Source: Trichoplax adhaerens
Taxonomy: Eukaryota; Placozoa; Uniplacotomia; Trichoplacea; Trichoplacidae
Length of the DNA stretch: 64,000 nucleotides
Direction of reading: 5' to 3'
NCBI RefSeq assembly: GCF_000150275.1
Contig: NW_002060944.1
Coordinates: 6,360,564-6,424,563 of the forward strand
This document shows, in pieces, positions 25,401 through 36,800 of the stretch. The notes beneath the pieces are model-generated. The model was not told the origin of the DNA. It made no database searches and saw only the letters and a program-made list of their open reading frames with translations. Within the stretch, counting starts at the first letter, position 1. The number at the start of each line of letters is the position of its first letter. The position numbers and the translations under genes were made by a program.

Positions 25401-28174
25401 GGTGGTAATAAATGCTCCCTATTCAACCTCAGTAAAAACTCTGGACAAATTTGGTTGTGACTTCTGTGTTCACTCAGGTAATAAAGATTTGACATAGATT
25501 ATAAGGCGCATTTTTATCATTACCTAATAAAGAGAGCATATTCTGAGCTAACTGATCAACGTGCACTCTGTGTAGAGGACATTGCTTTAACTGCCGAAGG
25601 AGTTGATGCTTATGCAGAAATTAAGGCGGCTGGTAGATATAGGTAATACATATGAATAAAAATAAAAGAGACTTTAATGTGTAGTAGATAAAAACTTTTT
25701 TTAACCAATAGTTGGATAATCCATACGGATATAGAACAATATTGTATGTTGCGATCTTTTATTGCCAATTATAGCATCACGTAAATGCATTTAAAAGATA
25801 CTTAAATATATGATAATGACGAAATATATATATGCTTGTTAAATGGGTATTTTTCTCGCTCTGGCTGTTCATTAGGTTTAGCAAACGTACACCTGGAGTT
25901 TCCACAACTGATTTAATAGGAAGGTTAGTGATATAATCAATGTGATCAATAAAATTGTTTCTATTATACGGTAGCGCGTTTATGGGACATTAAAAAGAGA
26001 AAATAATAAAAATTCTTTTAAATATTCTAGAATAGCATCCAGATTTGTAGAAGATTACAATAAGAATAGCCAAATTAAAGAAGTGAGTAATGATTAATAT
26101 TAATGTGGATCTTAATACGATGCGTAAGATTAACAACGGTTTACGTGCGTTAAATAATTTTATAGTCTCCTTGGACGACCATGGGGGGTTCTTGCCCAAC
26201 ATCACAAATCATTGCACTCTTTTCTTCCCTACGAGAAGCAAATGTAATCGATTGTGATAACTTGACAAAGTACCATTAGCAAATTTATTGTATGTTCATA
26301 CTAATACTTGCGCATTAAATTTTTTTATAGTCTACCGACAAGATAATTTACGTTCCTGGAGCCTTCGACTGCTTTCGTATCCTTCCTACTGTAGATACAA
26401 ATCATAGTGAAAAAATCAAATATTTTCAAAGTACTTTAACAGTTATTAGATACTATGCGATCAGTGGTATTTAATCGACTAAAATGCTATACTTTAAAAG
26501 GATACGTAGGAAATATCTTCCATAATTTATTCAATTTTAGATATTGGGCACGTAAATTTTCTGGAATCAATTCGCAAGCATGGCAGTTATATCATCGTTG
26601 GTCTATATTCGGATGAGGTAAAGTGAAATATGAAGGTATTGACTGGTATTTGATATTTTATAATCCGTTATTGATTTTATCTAGACTATACGAAGATATA
26701 AAGGTCATAATTTTCCAATAATGACATTACACGAGCGGCTATTGAGTGTATTAGCTTGTAAAGTAGGGTATTTGTATCAATTCAGCTGAACTTACTTTAT
26801 GAGTGTTGCAATTTTTAAAGCTGTATTTATCTACATTTATGTTATGTATAGTATGTTGATAACATCGTTATTGATGCGCCCTATAACATCACAAGTAATT
26901 TTCTTGAGAGATTTCAGGTATTTTAAATGGAAGGAGTGATTATTACGTCTAATAAATCTAGAAATGATAGTAATATGTCCTTTATTGATCATTTAATTAT
27001 CTATACAGTACAGCACATACTATATCAATTGATATTATCTGGCTTAACTTTCAACCGCTTTTCTAATATTGTAGATTGATCTTGTTTGCTGTGGTCAAGC
27101 AGCAAATTCTATTAAAGTAAGTATATGTTTATATTGTTATGACGTCATTTTTAGTCAAGTGAAAGTAGAATAAGTTCTCTTATAGTTTTTATCACTCTTA
27201 TTCTGTGTTATAAACGTTAATACGATAAACTATAACGGGATGACTGACAGTTCTTTCTTAAGAGTATCTGTTAAAATTGATATGGTAAGTATTAGTAATT
27301 TTGTCTATGTTATCCTGCAGATTAACGGAACTGAAGATCCTTATAAGGTATTTAACGATACAGTATTATATAGCTTGTATTGATTGAAAGTAGATATAGA
27401 GGCTTTTATTTTTAACAATTATTCCCAATTGTTAGCTGATGAATTATAATTTTAATATTTCAAATCTGGAAGGAACCTAAACGTCAAGGAAAACTTAAGA
27501 TAGTTGATAGTGGCTGTTCCTTTACAGTTGAAAATTTGATTAATCGTATTCTGAAAGATAGGTACGGTTTTTTATGTTATAAACTCAAAAAAGTTATGCT
27601 CGGTACATTTCTAGGCTAGGTCCCTACTCATTATTTTTCATCATAATTTGTTAGTATTGGGTATCTTGTAAATATACTTTACGTAGAAAGAGGGCATAAA
27701 TAGTCAAATAGCCATATAATTAGCATCGATAATTTTAGTATTTAGTAAGAATCATGATATACTGCTAATGATAACAAAGATTTGGTTAAGATATCTTAGA
27801 TTAGAATATGCAAGTGTAAAATTAGAGTTATTACTAAACTATAAATATCTAAGTGATATAATTACGGCATTTTATTGAGCAATAAGTAAACGTACTATGA
27901 TATTGCTAGACTTTACGGTGTCAGCCGCATTACGAGTACTTATGTCAATGATTGTAAAACTGATTATTTATGACGATCATTTTTTTACATTTATAGGTAT
28001 AATATTATTTAAAGCATCATAGTAGCATTTGCACTAATTTTTAACTTATATTATCAACTTATACGGCGTGCTTACAGGAAGCTCTACGCGAAACGAAATC
28101 AGGACAAAGCAAAGAAAGAGATAACTCAGTATAATTTATGGCAAAAAATACAAACTGAAGCTGAAGCAAAATAA
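22453..28174 (+). CDS. PCYT2: Ethanolamine-phosphate cytidylyltransferase (about 387 aa, 19 coding exons)
   Basis: Converts CTP and phosphoethanolamine to CDP-ethanolamine, the committing step of the Kennedy route to phosphatidylethanolamine. It contains two cytidylyltransferase domains, as the family does. The first has VRIWCDGC...HYGHAN (exons 1-2) and the second [18 protein letters not shown] (exons 11-12); both HxGH motifs are intact. Other landmarks are [43 protein letters not shown] and IDLVCCG. Exons: 22453-22532, 24251-24293, 24502-24547, 25122-25170, 25268-25304, 25402-25477, 25576-25642, 25876-25927, 25975-26082, 26166-26243, 26331-26376, 26541-26617, 26685-26762, 26852-26894, 26918-26946, 27075-27116, 27321-27347, 27473-27561, 28078-28174. 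Phases agree throughout and the length is close to human PCYT2. Less certain are the 29-bp exon 15 and the donors of exons 8 (GTGATA) and 10 (GTAATC). Intron 1 (1.7 kb) contains a pentamer array. Confidence 0.95.
22856..23042. repeat. GTACA/GTACT pentamer cluster 8, inside PCYT2 intron 1
   Basis: Runs at 22857-22872 and 22976-23042. Because it lies between PCYT2 exons 1 and 2, it must be transcribed as part of the primary transcript, where switching runs could fold into RNA hairpins (inference). Confidence 0.75.
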
Positions 28175-29678
28175 GTATTTTGGCAATTTAGATACTCTGC
28201 TTATTTAAAACATCCTTGCATGAGAGCCCTCTGCAAATAATTTAATAAAATATTGGCGTTGCGTGTTTTATCTTAAACGCCATGTTTTTATGCTTACAGT
28301 CAAATTTGTTCTATTAAAAGGAGATGGATGATTCTCTATTTTTAGTATTATTAATGCGAGATATGGTGGACTAGAGGATTTATTATTAATTGGTGTACAA
28401 ATTATCCTTAAGTGGATATTTTTACCAGCCTATATTTTTGATTACCAAAGATTATTAAATATTCTTACTATAAGTTAACATTTGATAATTTATTTTGTTT
28501 TAACATCATACCTCTAAGTTTAATATTTTATATTTTGCTTACAGTAATTATAAGTTTTAATTACTCGATTAATACCTGATATGTTTGATGTTTCTTCATG
28601 ATTCGCTAGAGTGATTTTATTAAAGGTAATTTTTTTAATTAATGTTTGTTGAATCATGTATGTTTCTATATTTTTTAGATGTAATGAATAAGCAAAATAT
28701 GCTAGTATATGTTAGCTTTACTACATTAACGCTGAACTAAAACAAGCTCACCTAATCACCTTTATTGAAAATACGTAATATCAGTATTAAAGACAGCACT
28801 TTACCGTAGATATATAGTAAATTGCTAATAAATGAAGTACCTTGGTCATAAATACGGGTATAATTAGTAACCAACAGTCATACTGTGCTTTTCGTCTACA
28901 CTACTTTGGTCGTAATTGTCTAGCATCAAGCCAAAAAAACTTAAGTTAGATTGTCCTTCGGCTGAGCTAGGTAACTAAAGTATGAATTATGTCAATCTTC
29001 ATTAAAAGATCAATTTATTCCTAGAAGGATTTATCGAGTATCCCTCTATTAAATAACGTTAATAGCTTGATTTTATGTTTCAGTTGTGATCTGAGACTAT
29101 CGAGAAATTTAGTAGCAATACCTGGATTAAACACAACCTTTACAGGCGTAGTTTTTTTTTAGCGTAGTCTATTTTGTTATGATGGTTATGTGTTCTGTAG
29201 ACTAATGATATCTTTAACTAAGGTTAATTTAGTTCCTGGCTACACTGGATTTATGATTATATTATACTATTAACGCTTAACATCTACTATATTAAATCTA
29301 CTGATGCGCAAAACATTATTGCTCATCGTGCAGATTCAAAGTCAAATCCTTAATGAATCAGCTCCTTAGGAATGTTTAAGCTTGTAGGGAAGTCTCAGTA
29401 GAGTAAACTAATCGTGGACTACATAGCATGATGAGTGCTAATTTAACATCTGGAAATAGGAATGTATTAGAAAACTACCCAAACTAAGTACAATATCTCG
29501 TCGGGCACGTTTTAAAGTTATTACAGCTGTACACTCCCATTGAACCTGTATTTAGCGCTAGCCATGCAATCATTTCATTAAGTATAGCTACATTTTTGAA
29601 GTGGTGATAGCAGTAGGCGTTTAGATGGATCCCAAACGTGTTATAGGATATATTTCAATCATTCTATACTACCTACAG
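28175..29678. other. PCYT2-IQCB1 spacer
   Basis: No exon or RNA gene is seen. It is AT-rich, with one short GC-rich patch near 29740-29765 (GCGCCGGCCGGCCTGG) just upstream of the IQCB1 leader. Confidence 0.4.
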
Positions 29679-29936
29679 TACAGTGATGGAATTATTTCCG
29701 TTTTCTTACCCGATGTCTTTATCCATGGGCTCGACTGGCGACTAAAGCGCCGGCCGGCCTGGCTAATCCTCCACTTGTTTTAGTTACCATACTGTAATAA
29801 GGGTACTGCCTCGTTAGGGTCATATTGTAATAAGACGTGACTAACTAACTCATTAAAGAGCGTACCAAGTGGAGTAGAATAGAGTACAGTACTGAATTTT
29901 ACAGTTTCTATAGTTACCATAGTCTAGTACTGTACT
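29679..29936. repeat. Sparse pentamer cluster 9 upstream of IQCB1
   Basis: Scattered copies at 29678-29686, 29883-29893 and 29923-29940, ending about 220 bp before the IQCB1 start codon. It is less dense than the others but of the same unit. Confidence 0.6.
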
Positions 29937-30145
29937 ATTACGTGTACACCACTGAGAGAACTATAGTATTAAGTTGCAGGACGATTAAGTGGACTTTAGA
30001 GCTACGGATCGAAATGGCGAGTGGAAGTTTCAAGGCAAACAGCGCGAGAATTGGATCAATTTAATTTGAGGAGAAGTAAAAGTTATCGTAAAAAACGTAG
30101 TCAAGAATTAAAAGGTAACTGATTAGATTGCAACTATCATCAAGC

Positions 30146-30157
30146 ATGAAAGCATGA
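30146..30157 (+). promoter_or_regulatory. Minimal upstream ORF in the IQCB1 leader
   Basis: ATG AAA GCA TGA ends three bases before the IQCB1 ATG at 30161. A three-codon uORF this close to the main start could dampen or gate initiation, if the transcript includes it (the transcription start is not known). The main ATG has the better context, with A at -3. Confidence 0.4.
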
Positions 30158-30160
30158 AAA

Positions 30161-31945
30161 ATGGCTGAAAAATCGAGCAAAACGATTGATAATTCCAACA
30201 TTTTACGCATTGCCGCCAATATTGTCGATGCAGGCGATCAAGAGGTCGTCCAGCTACTGTTGGAGTTGCAGCAAAAGCTGAATGATGCACCTAGCAACGC
30301 TGCGCAAAAATTACGCCATGATGCATTTGAGCTTGGTCTACTGGATGTTTGCTTTTCAACGCTATTAAATAGTGATTATAAGGAGGTAGATGGGAAATGG
30401 AATTCAGTGGCGAAGATTGTGGAATTAGTTTGCGATATCTGCTCTGTTTTACAACCTGATCAAGATCAGGATCAAGCCAATCAATTCGAACAAGCTGTAT
30501 TATATGCTGCTGAAGTGTTATTAAAAGTAGCCAATATAGTACATAAAGATGTTCACCAATCCAAAGCACAATCCATGGAGATTCGTATAGAGGTCACTAG
30601 GGCATTTCGAATAGTATTAGATGGAATGATCTGGTTAGTTAGTGCTCACTCGTGGCTAGCATTGTTTGTTTTACAAGCTAAGAGTTATATCGCTTTACTC
30701 ATGTCCGGCGAAAATGATACCGCAAGCACCATTATTTCAATTATAACCAATTTTATATCGATTCGTCCAGGAATATGTAAAGAATTACAAGAGGATGATA
30801 TTAACAATATTATGGACGAATTAATTTATAAACTTACAACAACAAATGAGATCGTCATTGCTAGTACAATTACTCGTTTATTATTGACAATTATTGAAGA
30901 TAATTCCAATATATCCTTAACATTATATGAGCGTTACAAGGGTCTCAAGCAATTAGTAAATCGATGGATAGGTAGAGGTTTCGACAATGCATTAAAGCAA
31001 TTCATTTATATCTTAGATAGTGGTAGTGCTAAAAGTGCTCATGAATATCGTATCAATCATGCTGCTACTATCATACAATCAGCCTTTAAGGGCTATAAAG
31101 AACGAAAAAAGTTGAAATCTGCACAACAAGCCATGACAAAATTGCAACAGAAAATTCGTAAGCGTGTGCAAGATAAGATTGCTAAACGTATTCAAGACAA
31201 AGAAGTGGAAGTAGCTAAGCGAGAAAGGGATATAAGAAAAAGGAAAGATATGTTGAAATCGAAAGAGAGGCAATTGCAGGCTTTAAATGCTATACCAGCT
31301 GCTAAGATGGCCGAATATTTTACCAAATCTGAAATGTTAGCAGCTACGAAAATTCAATCAGTTTGGCGTGGATTGGTTGCAAGACGAAAATTTAAAATCG
31401 AATCAGAAAATTTGCGCCAGTGGCGAGCCGCTCGTACTATTCAACGTTGCGCTAGGAAATTTCTTGATAGATTACGCTCAAGAAAACTTCAAGCCGCTGC
31501 CAAAGAATCTTTAATGCCACCCGGTTTAGATGATCAACGTCGAACTGAATTGATGACTATTGTTGAAAAGTTTAAAAAGCAGCATTCAGAAGTCGAAAGA
31601 AGTCAAGAAGAAATCGAAGAGATGCTATATGATATCGAAGATATATTGACACATTATTGGTCGTTTTTGCCCAATTGGCGGCGTAAACAATATGAAATGG
31701 ATGCTTTAGTTGCTAGAATTGAAACAGAAACTGAATTATTAAATGAGGCCCCAAGCCTTTCTGAAGTTCAACCTGAAGATTTAGAAAAATTTACATGTTA
31801 TTCTCAACCGATTGTTCGAAAAGCACAAGAGGAAGTCCAAGCAGATTTAAAGGCATTAGAAGAGCCATGGTGGAAGCACTTAGGTGGTGATTCAGATTCA
31901 GATGACGATGACTTATTTCCTGAATTTCCAAAATTACGAAATTAA
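30161..31945 (+). CDS. IQCB1: IQ calmodulin-binding motif protein 1 / nephrocystin-5 (594 aa, single exon)
   Basis: IQCB1 is a ciliary transition-zone/centrosomal protein that binds calmodulin and works with CEP290 (family knowledge). The N-terminal ~290 residues are helical and repeat-like. IQ motifs appear at about residues 300 (ATIIQSAFKGYKERKK), 393 (ATKIQSVWRGLVARRKF) and 425 (ARTIQRCARKFLDRLR). Between the first two lies a highly charged coiled-coil stretch. The C-terminus has APSLSEV and EPWWKHLGG followed by an acidic run, which matches the conserved end of vertebrate IQCB1 (PWWKxLG). The length is almost that of human (598 aa). The gene is uninterrupted by introns, unlike its intron-rich neighbours, so retroposition with loss of introns is possible. 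The start was chosen as the first ATG of the long frame. A three-codon uORF precedes it. Confidence 0.92.
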   Translation: MAEKSSKTIDNSNILRIAANIVDAGDQEVVQLLLELQQKLNDAPSNAAQKLRHDAFELGLLDVCFSTLLNSDYKEVDGKWNSVAKIVELVCDICSVLQPDQDQDQANQFEQAVLYAAEVLLKVANIVHKDVHQSKAQSMEIRIEVTRAFRIVLDGMIWLVSAHSWLALFVLQAKSYIALLMSGENDTASTIISIITNFISIRPGICKELQEDDINNIMDELIYKLTTTNEIVIASTITRLLLTIIEDNSNISLTLYERYKGLKQLVNRWIGRGFDNALKQFIYILDSGSAKSAHEYRINHAATIIQSAFKGYKERKKLKSAQQAMTKLQQKIRKRVQDKIAKRIQDKEVEVAKRERDIRKRKDMLKSKERQLQALNAIPAAKMAEYFTKSEMLAATKIQSVWRGLVARRKFKIESENLRQWRAARTIQRCARKFLDRLRSRKLQAAAKESLMPPGLDDQRRTELMTIVEKFKKQHSEVERSQEEIEEMLYDIEDILTHYWSFLPNWRRKQYEMDALVARIETETELLNEAPSLSEVQPEDLEKFTCYSQPIVRKAQEEVQADLKALEEPWWKHLGGDSDSDDDDLFPEFPKLRN

Positions 31946-33834
31946 AGTTGATGCTATCTAATCTAACTTTGTTAGTGCGAATATATTTTTATATTTACAC
32001 GCTATTAGAAGTTTTGTAAATTTTATAAGAAAGATGATAACTACCTTAGAATAATTTATTTTCGCTATATTTATAGTAGGTTTAGCAATAATCGATGTTT
32101 TAGCTTGGAATGGCAATTATAATTATATAATTTTGACCAGCTATCTCTGTAACATGAAGAATTTTGGAATCTTACGTTTTATAGGATTATAAGAATGAAT
32201 CATATTAAAAAAATTTTATAGTTATTAGCAAGTGTATAGTGTCTACTTTTTATTTATACTTGACTTTGTACATGAAACAAATAAATTATTCCATTTATAA
32301 CTCAGTATAATAACTTTAACTCTTGTTCATCGAATAGCATTTTATATTTATGTGCAAAGCATTCAAACCAAATTGATATTTTTTTGGTCCAACTATAGTT
32401 GAACTAGACATTCCAATGCAAGTGGTCGAACGTACAGTACAATTAGACAATCGTCTACTGGTTGCCTTCTTAATTCACCTTTATCTAATGTAGTTATTAC
32501 TTAATGTAATAGATTTGGATTTGAATTTATTTTACGATATGAAATTATATCGTGTAAGTACACGAATTATTAACATAAATACTTGAAACAGTCTTCAAGT
32601 GTGAGTATTATCAACATTGTAAGTCATTAGACTGTTAGATAATTTACGAAAGGTAACGAATATATTAGGTGCGTCGATTGACATATTGTGATTTTACTGA
32701 ACAATTACTAATTATACTACGTTACCTAGATAGTATAATCTACTAGTCGAAATCGTCGTTGCCTATTTCTTTCCCAGTTAAGATGAATAAACGAAAGTTG
32801 TAAGGGCTTAGACGTCGATGTAATTGTAAGCTTTCTAAATGCTGTTATAATGTAGATGCGTCCTGTACCATATATGAATTGACTAAAATTTTACCACTTT
32901 ACATTGGATCTATATGTGTACTAATTACAAGTTTGGTTATGAAATGTTCAAGATTATTTTAGATATTCTTATTGAATAATGATTATAATAGAATTTTTCC
33001 AAAGGCTCAATAAAAAGTTAAATAATTATAAATCATACATCTTTATTTGTTAACATTTTCGTTATCGCAATAAATGCTTTTAAATCTTGATAACATCTCT
33101 TCGTGCTATTATAAAGCTAGGAACTCTTCGGTTAAGGTTACCGGAGAGGTTATTATCTACTCAATAGAAAATTTCATAGGAAACAGAGTTTGTCAAAAGA
33201 CTTGTTACGATAATCATAATATCAATTGTATCTTCCATATAATACAGTACACCTGAGTTTAGTTAATATAGAATACTGACTGCACACTATATTAATGATA
33301 TAAACCACATGACATGAACATCACGAAATTGATCTTGAAGCTAGATTTGTTTCAATAATAATTTAAATATTCAACAATCATTTACGTAATAGCTATTAGA
33401 ATATCGTATATGCACAAAGTTTAAAAAAGATATGATTGCATCAAACGAGAAGAAATGCAATCGAGTTAAGAATACACAAAGAATTGATTAGATCAATTTT
33501 TGCATACCTTATTTTGATGTAGAATAACATGCTATTAGAATTTATTTAATACATTAGTAATGAATAAAAAATTTTTAAATAATAATTCAGTTAGTTATGT
33601 CGAATTAGTAGATTGAGTAACGCTGCCCTTAAAAATTTTAACGCCATATGTCTACCTATGGTTATCGAACAGTGAAATCAAAACACGCAGCTTAGTCAAT
33701 ATTGGAAAATCGGGAAGACAGAGATGTATCTAGTAAATGTTTAATGCCAGCTTCATTGATACCGAGGGATATATATTTGCAGTAATGATAAAATCTATAA
33801 AAGAAAATATGCGAAAATATTAAACTTTTGTATC
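31946..33834. other. Convergent 3' spacer between IQCB1 and ATAD5
   Basis: Holds the 3' UTRs of two genes running toward each other. An AAATAAATTA at about 32279 could serve as a plus-strand polyadenylation signal. Only one isolated pentamer pair occurs (about 32435). No exon was seen. Confidence 0.4.
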
Positions 33835-36800
33835 TCATAAATCTAACGATATCCATAAAGAGTTTATTAAATACCTTCTTTTCTTGCTTGTCTTTTTACG
33901 AATATCTTCTGATTGTAGAATAGTACGTAATGACGGCAAATAATCCATAGCAATAGCCCGTCGATTTAACAGTTGAGAGTTTGGTAGAAAGGTAGGTGAA
34001 ATCTCATGTACACGCACCAAATCGTTCTATTCCTTTAAATAGAAAGTCGAAGGGGACTGTGTTAGATAAGAAACTTGAAGAATATTGTAAAACTATCAAA
34101 GGTATTTAACCTTAATTTTTCCACATAATCAGGAGATAGCCGCAAATCGTTACTATAAAAATTTTCAGAATTTGACAGATTACATGCATCGATGCCTAGT
34201 ATACAAGAGAGTAATTAAAAATTTGCAATACTGTATTAATGCTTTATTGGATTATTGTATGGTATCATTCGTCAGAGAGGTATTTACTTATTTCGAAATG
34301 TGTATCGTATTCGTATTGAATAATGATAATACAGCAAGTAGTATTACATTCGAACAATGGTAATACCTTTTCGATATGAGTCTTCGAAGGCAGTCTTAAG
34401 ATTGATACTGCAAGCTTCAATACTAGTTGATTCAATTGCTTCTCTGATTTCATAGTTAACTTGTGCATTATATAAATCGAGCACATCACCTTCATTTATT
34501 TCAAAACTAGATTCAAGGCTATCCCTAATGGAATTATTAATGTCGTTCATTTCCTCGTCGAAATCTTTACAAGTCGAAGAAGTCAGCAGGCCGGAATCCA
34601 TGAAGGAATTATTTACAAGAAAATCAGTCATTATGGCTAAAGATTTTCTCTCAAAGTCCTTAGATGGTAAGGAGCTATGAGTCGAAGATTCTTCTCTGGT
34701 TACTGGTAAATCGCTTATATCAGCGTCAGTTGATTTATTTTCATTAATAGCATCTAGATCTGCACATAACGCGGTAGTAGAATAAGCAGCGATGAAAGGT
34801 AAACAGTTACAATACGATAAATGTAAATTTCGCGATTGTATACATGTAGTTGTATAACAGGTCGAACATCCCTGGGACGATATTTCGTTAGTATTATTCC
34901 AATTGTCAAGAAAATGATTGAAGAATTTTCTAAATTCAGCCAATCCAAGGTGACATTCAATCAAATTATCAATATTTTTAGGGAAAGTATGCGGAAATGA
35001 AGCTGGATCAACTGTGGTATTGGTGCTATCTATCGGGTTATTCACATTGCTATCCAGAGTTTCCAAACTATGACAGTCTGTAGATTTGACTTTGGAGTTT
35101 TTGTCATTGTCCATCATATCAGTTTTATAGTCAAGTAATGGATGCTCAATCCAAAATTGTAGCGCAAGTAAAGTACGTCGAATATCAAATTTACATTCTC
35201 GGTAAATTGTGATGATATCCTTCTTATCGGTTACAGCTCCTTCAACAAGACACATTACTTGCATGTTGACAGCCACTAAATTCTATCGATAGAACATCAT
35301 AAAATAAGGTTTGATGTATACAATTAAGAACTAATTGAAGTATAGAGACATACATTCGAGGGTGCGTTATATATAAGATGACCATACGGAAGTTTTAGAT
35401 TGTGTAATAACGCTGTATCTGCAAAAGACGAAGTAACGTCAACGGATGTTAACATAAAGTCAAATAATCAAAAATTGCATTGAATATTACCACTGCATGT
35501 TAAAACGATTGGAACTTTGGTATTTTCCATTAAAGAATTTACAGCGGACCAAAAACCTTCGTCAATATCGAATAAAAGGTCAACCTAAACCGTGTTTTAA
35601 ATGTATGATTTTATTATTATCATACGCATACAGTAATTACTATTCTTGTTTTGTTGTACGCGTACCATTATCGTATGTTATGTAACAGAAATTTTCAAAC
35701 CTCTTCAAAAAGTATTACTGTCATACTGAGTTTCTTTAGTTCAGACGAGGGCGTTTTAGGTTTCGAAGTTATTAGATTGCTGCTGGAATCTTTCTTGCTT
35801 ACTTTCTTTCCGACAACAGGATTACTTTTAAGATTTTTAGGGTCCGATTTACTATCTACTTTATCGTTTAAGTTCGGAGTAAAGTTTACTTGATGCGACT
35901 GTGTAGCTTCTCTAAGCTGTGACATAATAAGTTTACCAGAGCGCTTAAAAGACGCATTAACTTCAATAACCTAGATAAATAATGTTCGTTATGTATATTA
36001 GTACCAGAAAATAATGTCGTATAGTATAATAAAATTACGATGATAGCACATAATTTCTTCATACTTGCATTCCTAATTGTTCAGCACATGCATATACGGT
36101 AGCTGTTTTTCCACTTCCCGAAGGTCCTGATAGTAACATAGTATTGTAATTGTAGGAAATTTCATCTATATGTTGTCTCAAGGATTCAGTCTGAAAATCA
36201 TCATCTTCTTCGCTATCCCAAGCGCGTGATGGTTGCTTTTTCGAGTAATTACCTAGGCATCAAGGTTTCTTATTTTAATGCTATAAATTTAACCTTGCCA
36301 TAATTAGCTATTGTTAAAAATCATTAGTTATTACCATGTTTTTCGCTTTTAACGTTAAAGTCATTTAGTTTAATTTTCCAAATTTTCAGCCATTTATAAA
36401 ATTTGTTTACTACTTTTTTATTACCAATCATTTCTGAATGGTTTCGAGGACGATATTTCTCAGTCCATAACGTATCTGCGACTGGACCAGCAAAAGGTTT
36501 ATTTTGAGCTTTGCCATTATTATTCGTATTTCCAGGTTTAGGTAGCTTATCAACATTAGCATCCATGCTTTCAGTTTCGCCGTCTTTTCCTGAATCTGCT
36601 TTAATATCGCGATTTTCTAGGTCTACCGTAATACATTCTATTACTTCCTTACTGGTTCTACTGTTCCCTTCCCCTTCATCTGTCAAATTTACTGTGACTG
36701 CGTTGAGCATCATGGCCCTATCATTCGCGGATCTACTAACTTCACGCAAATCGTTGCTGTCGGCTACTTGCAATATTGGATTAGTGGCGATTATTTCTGG

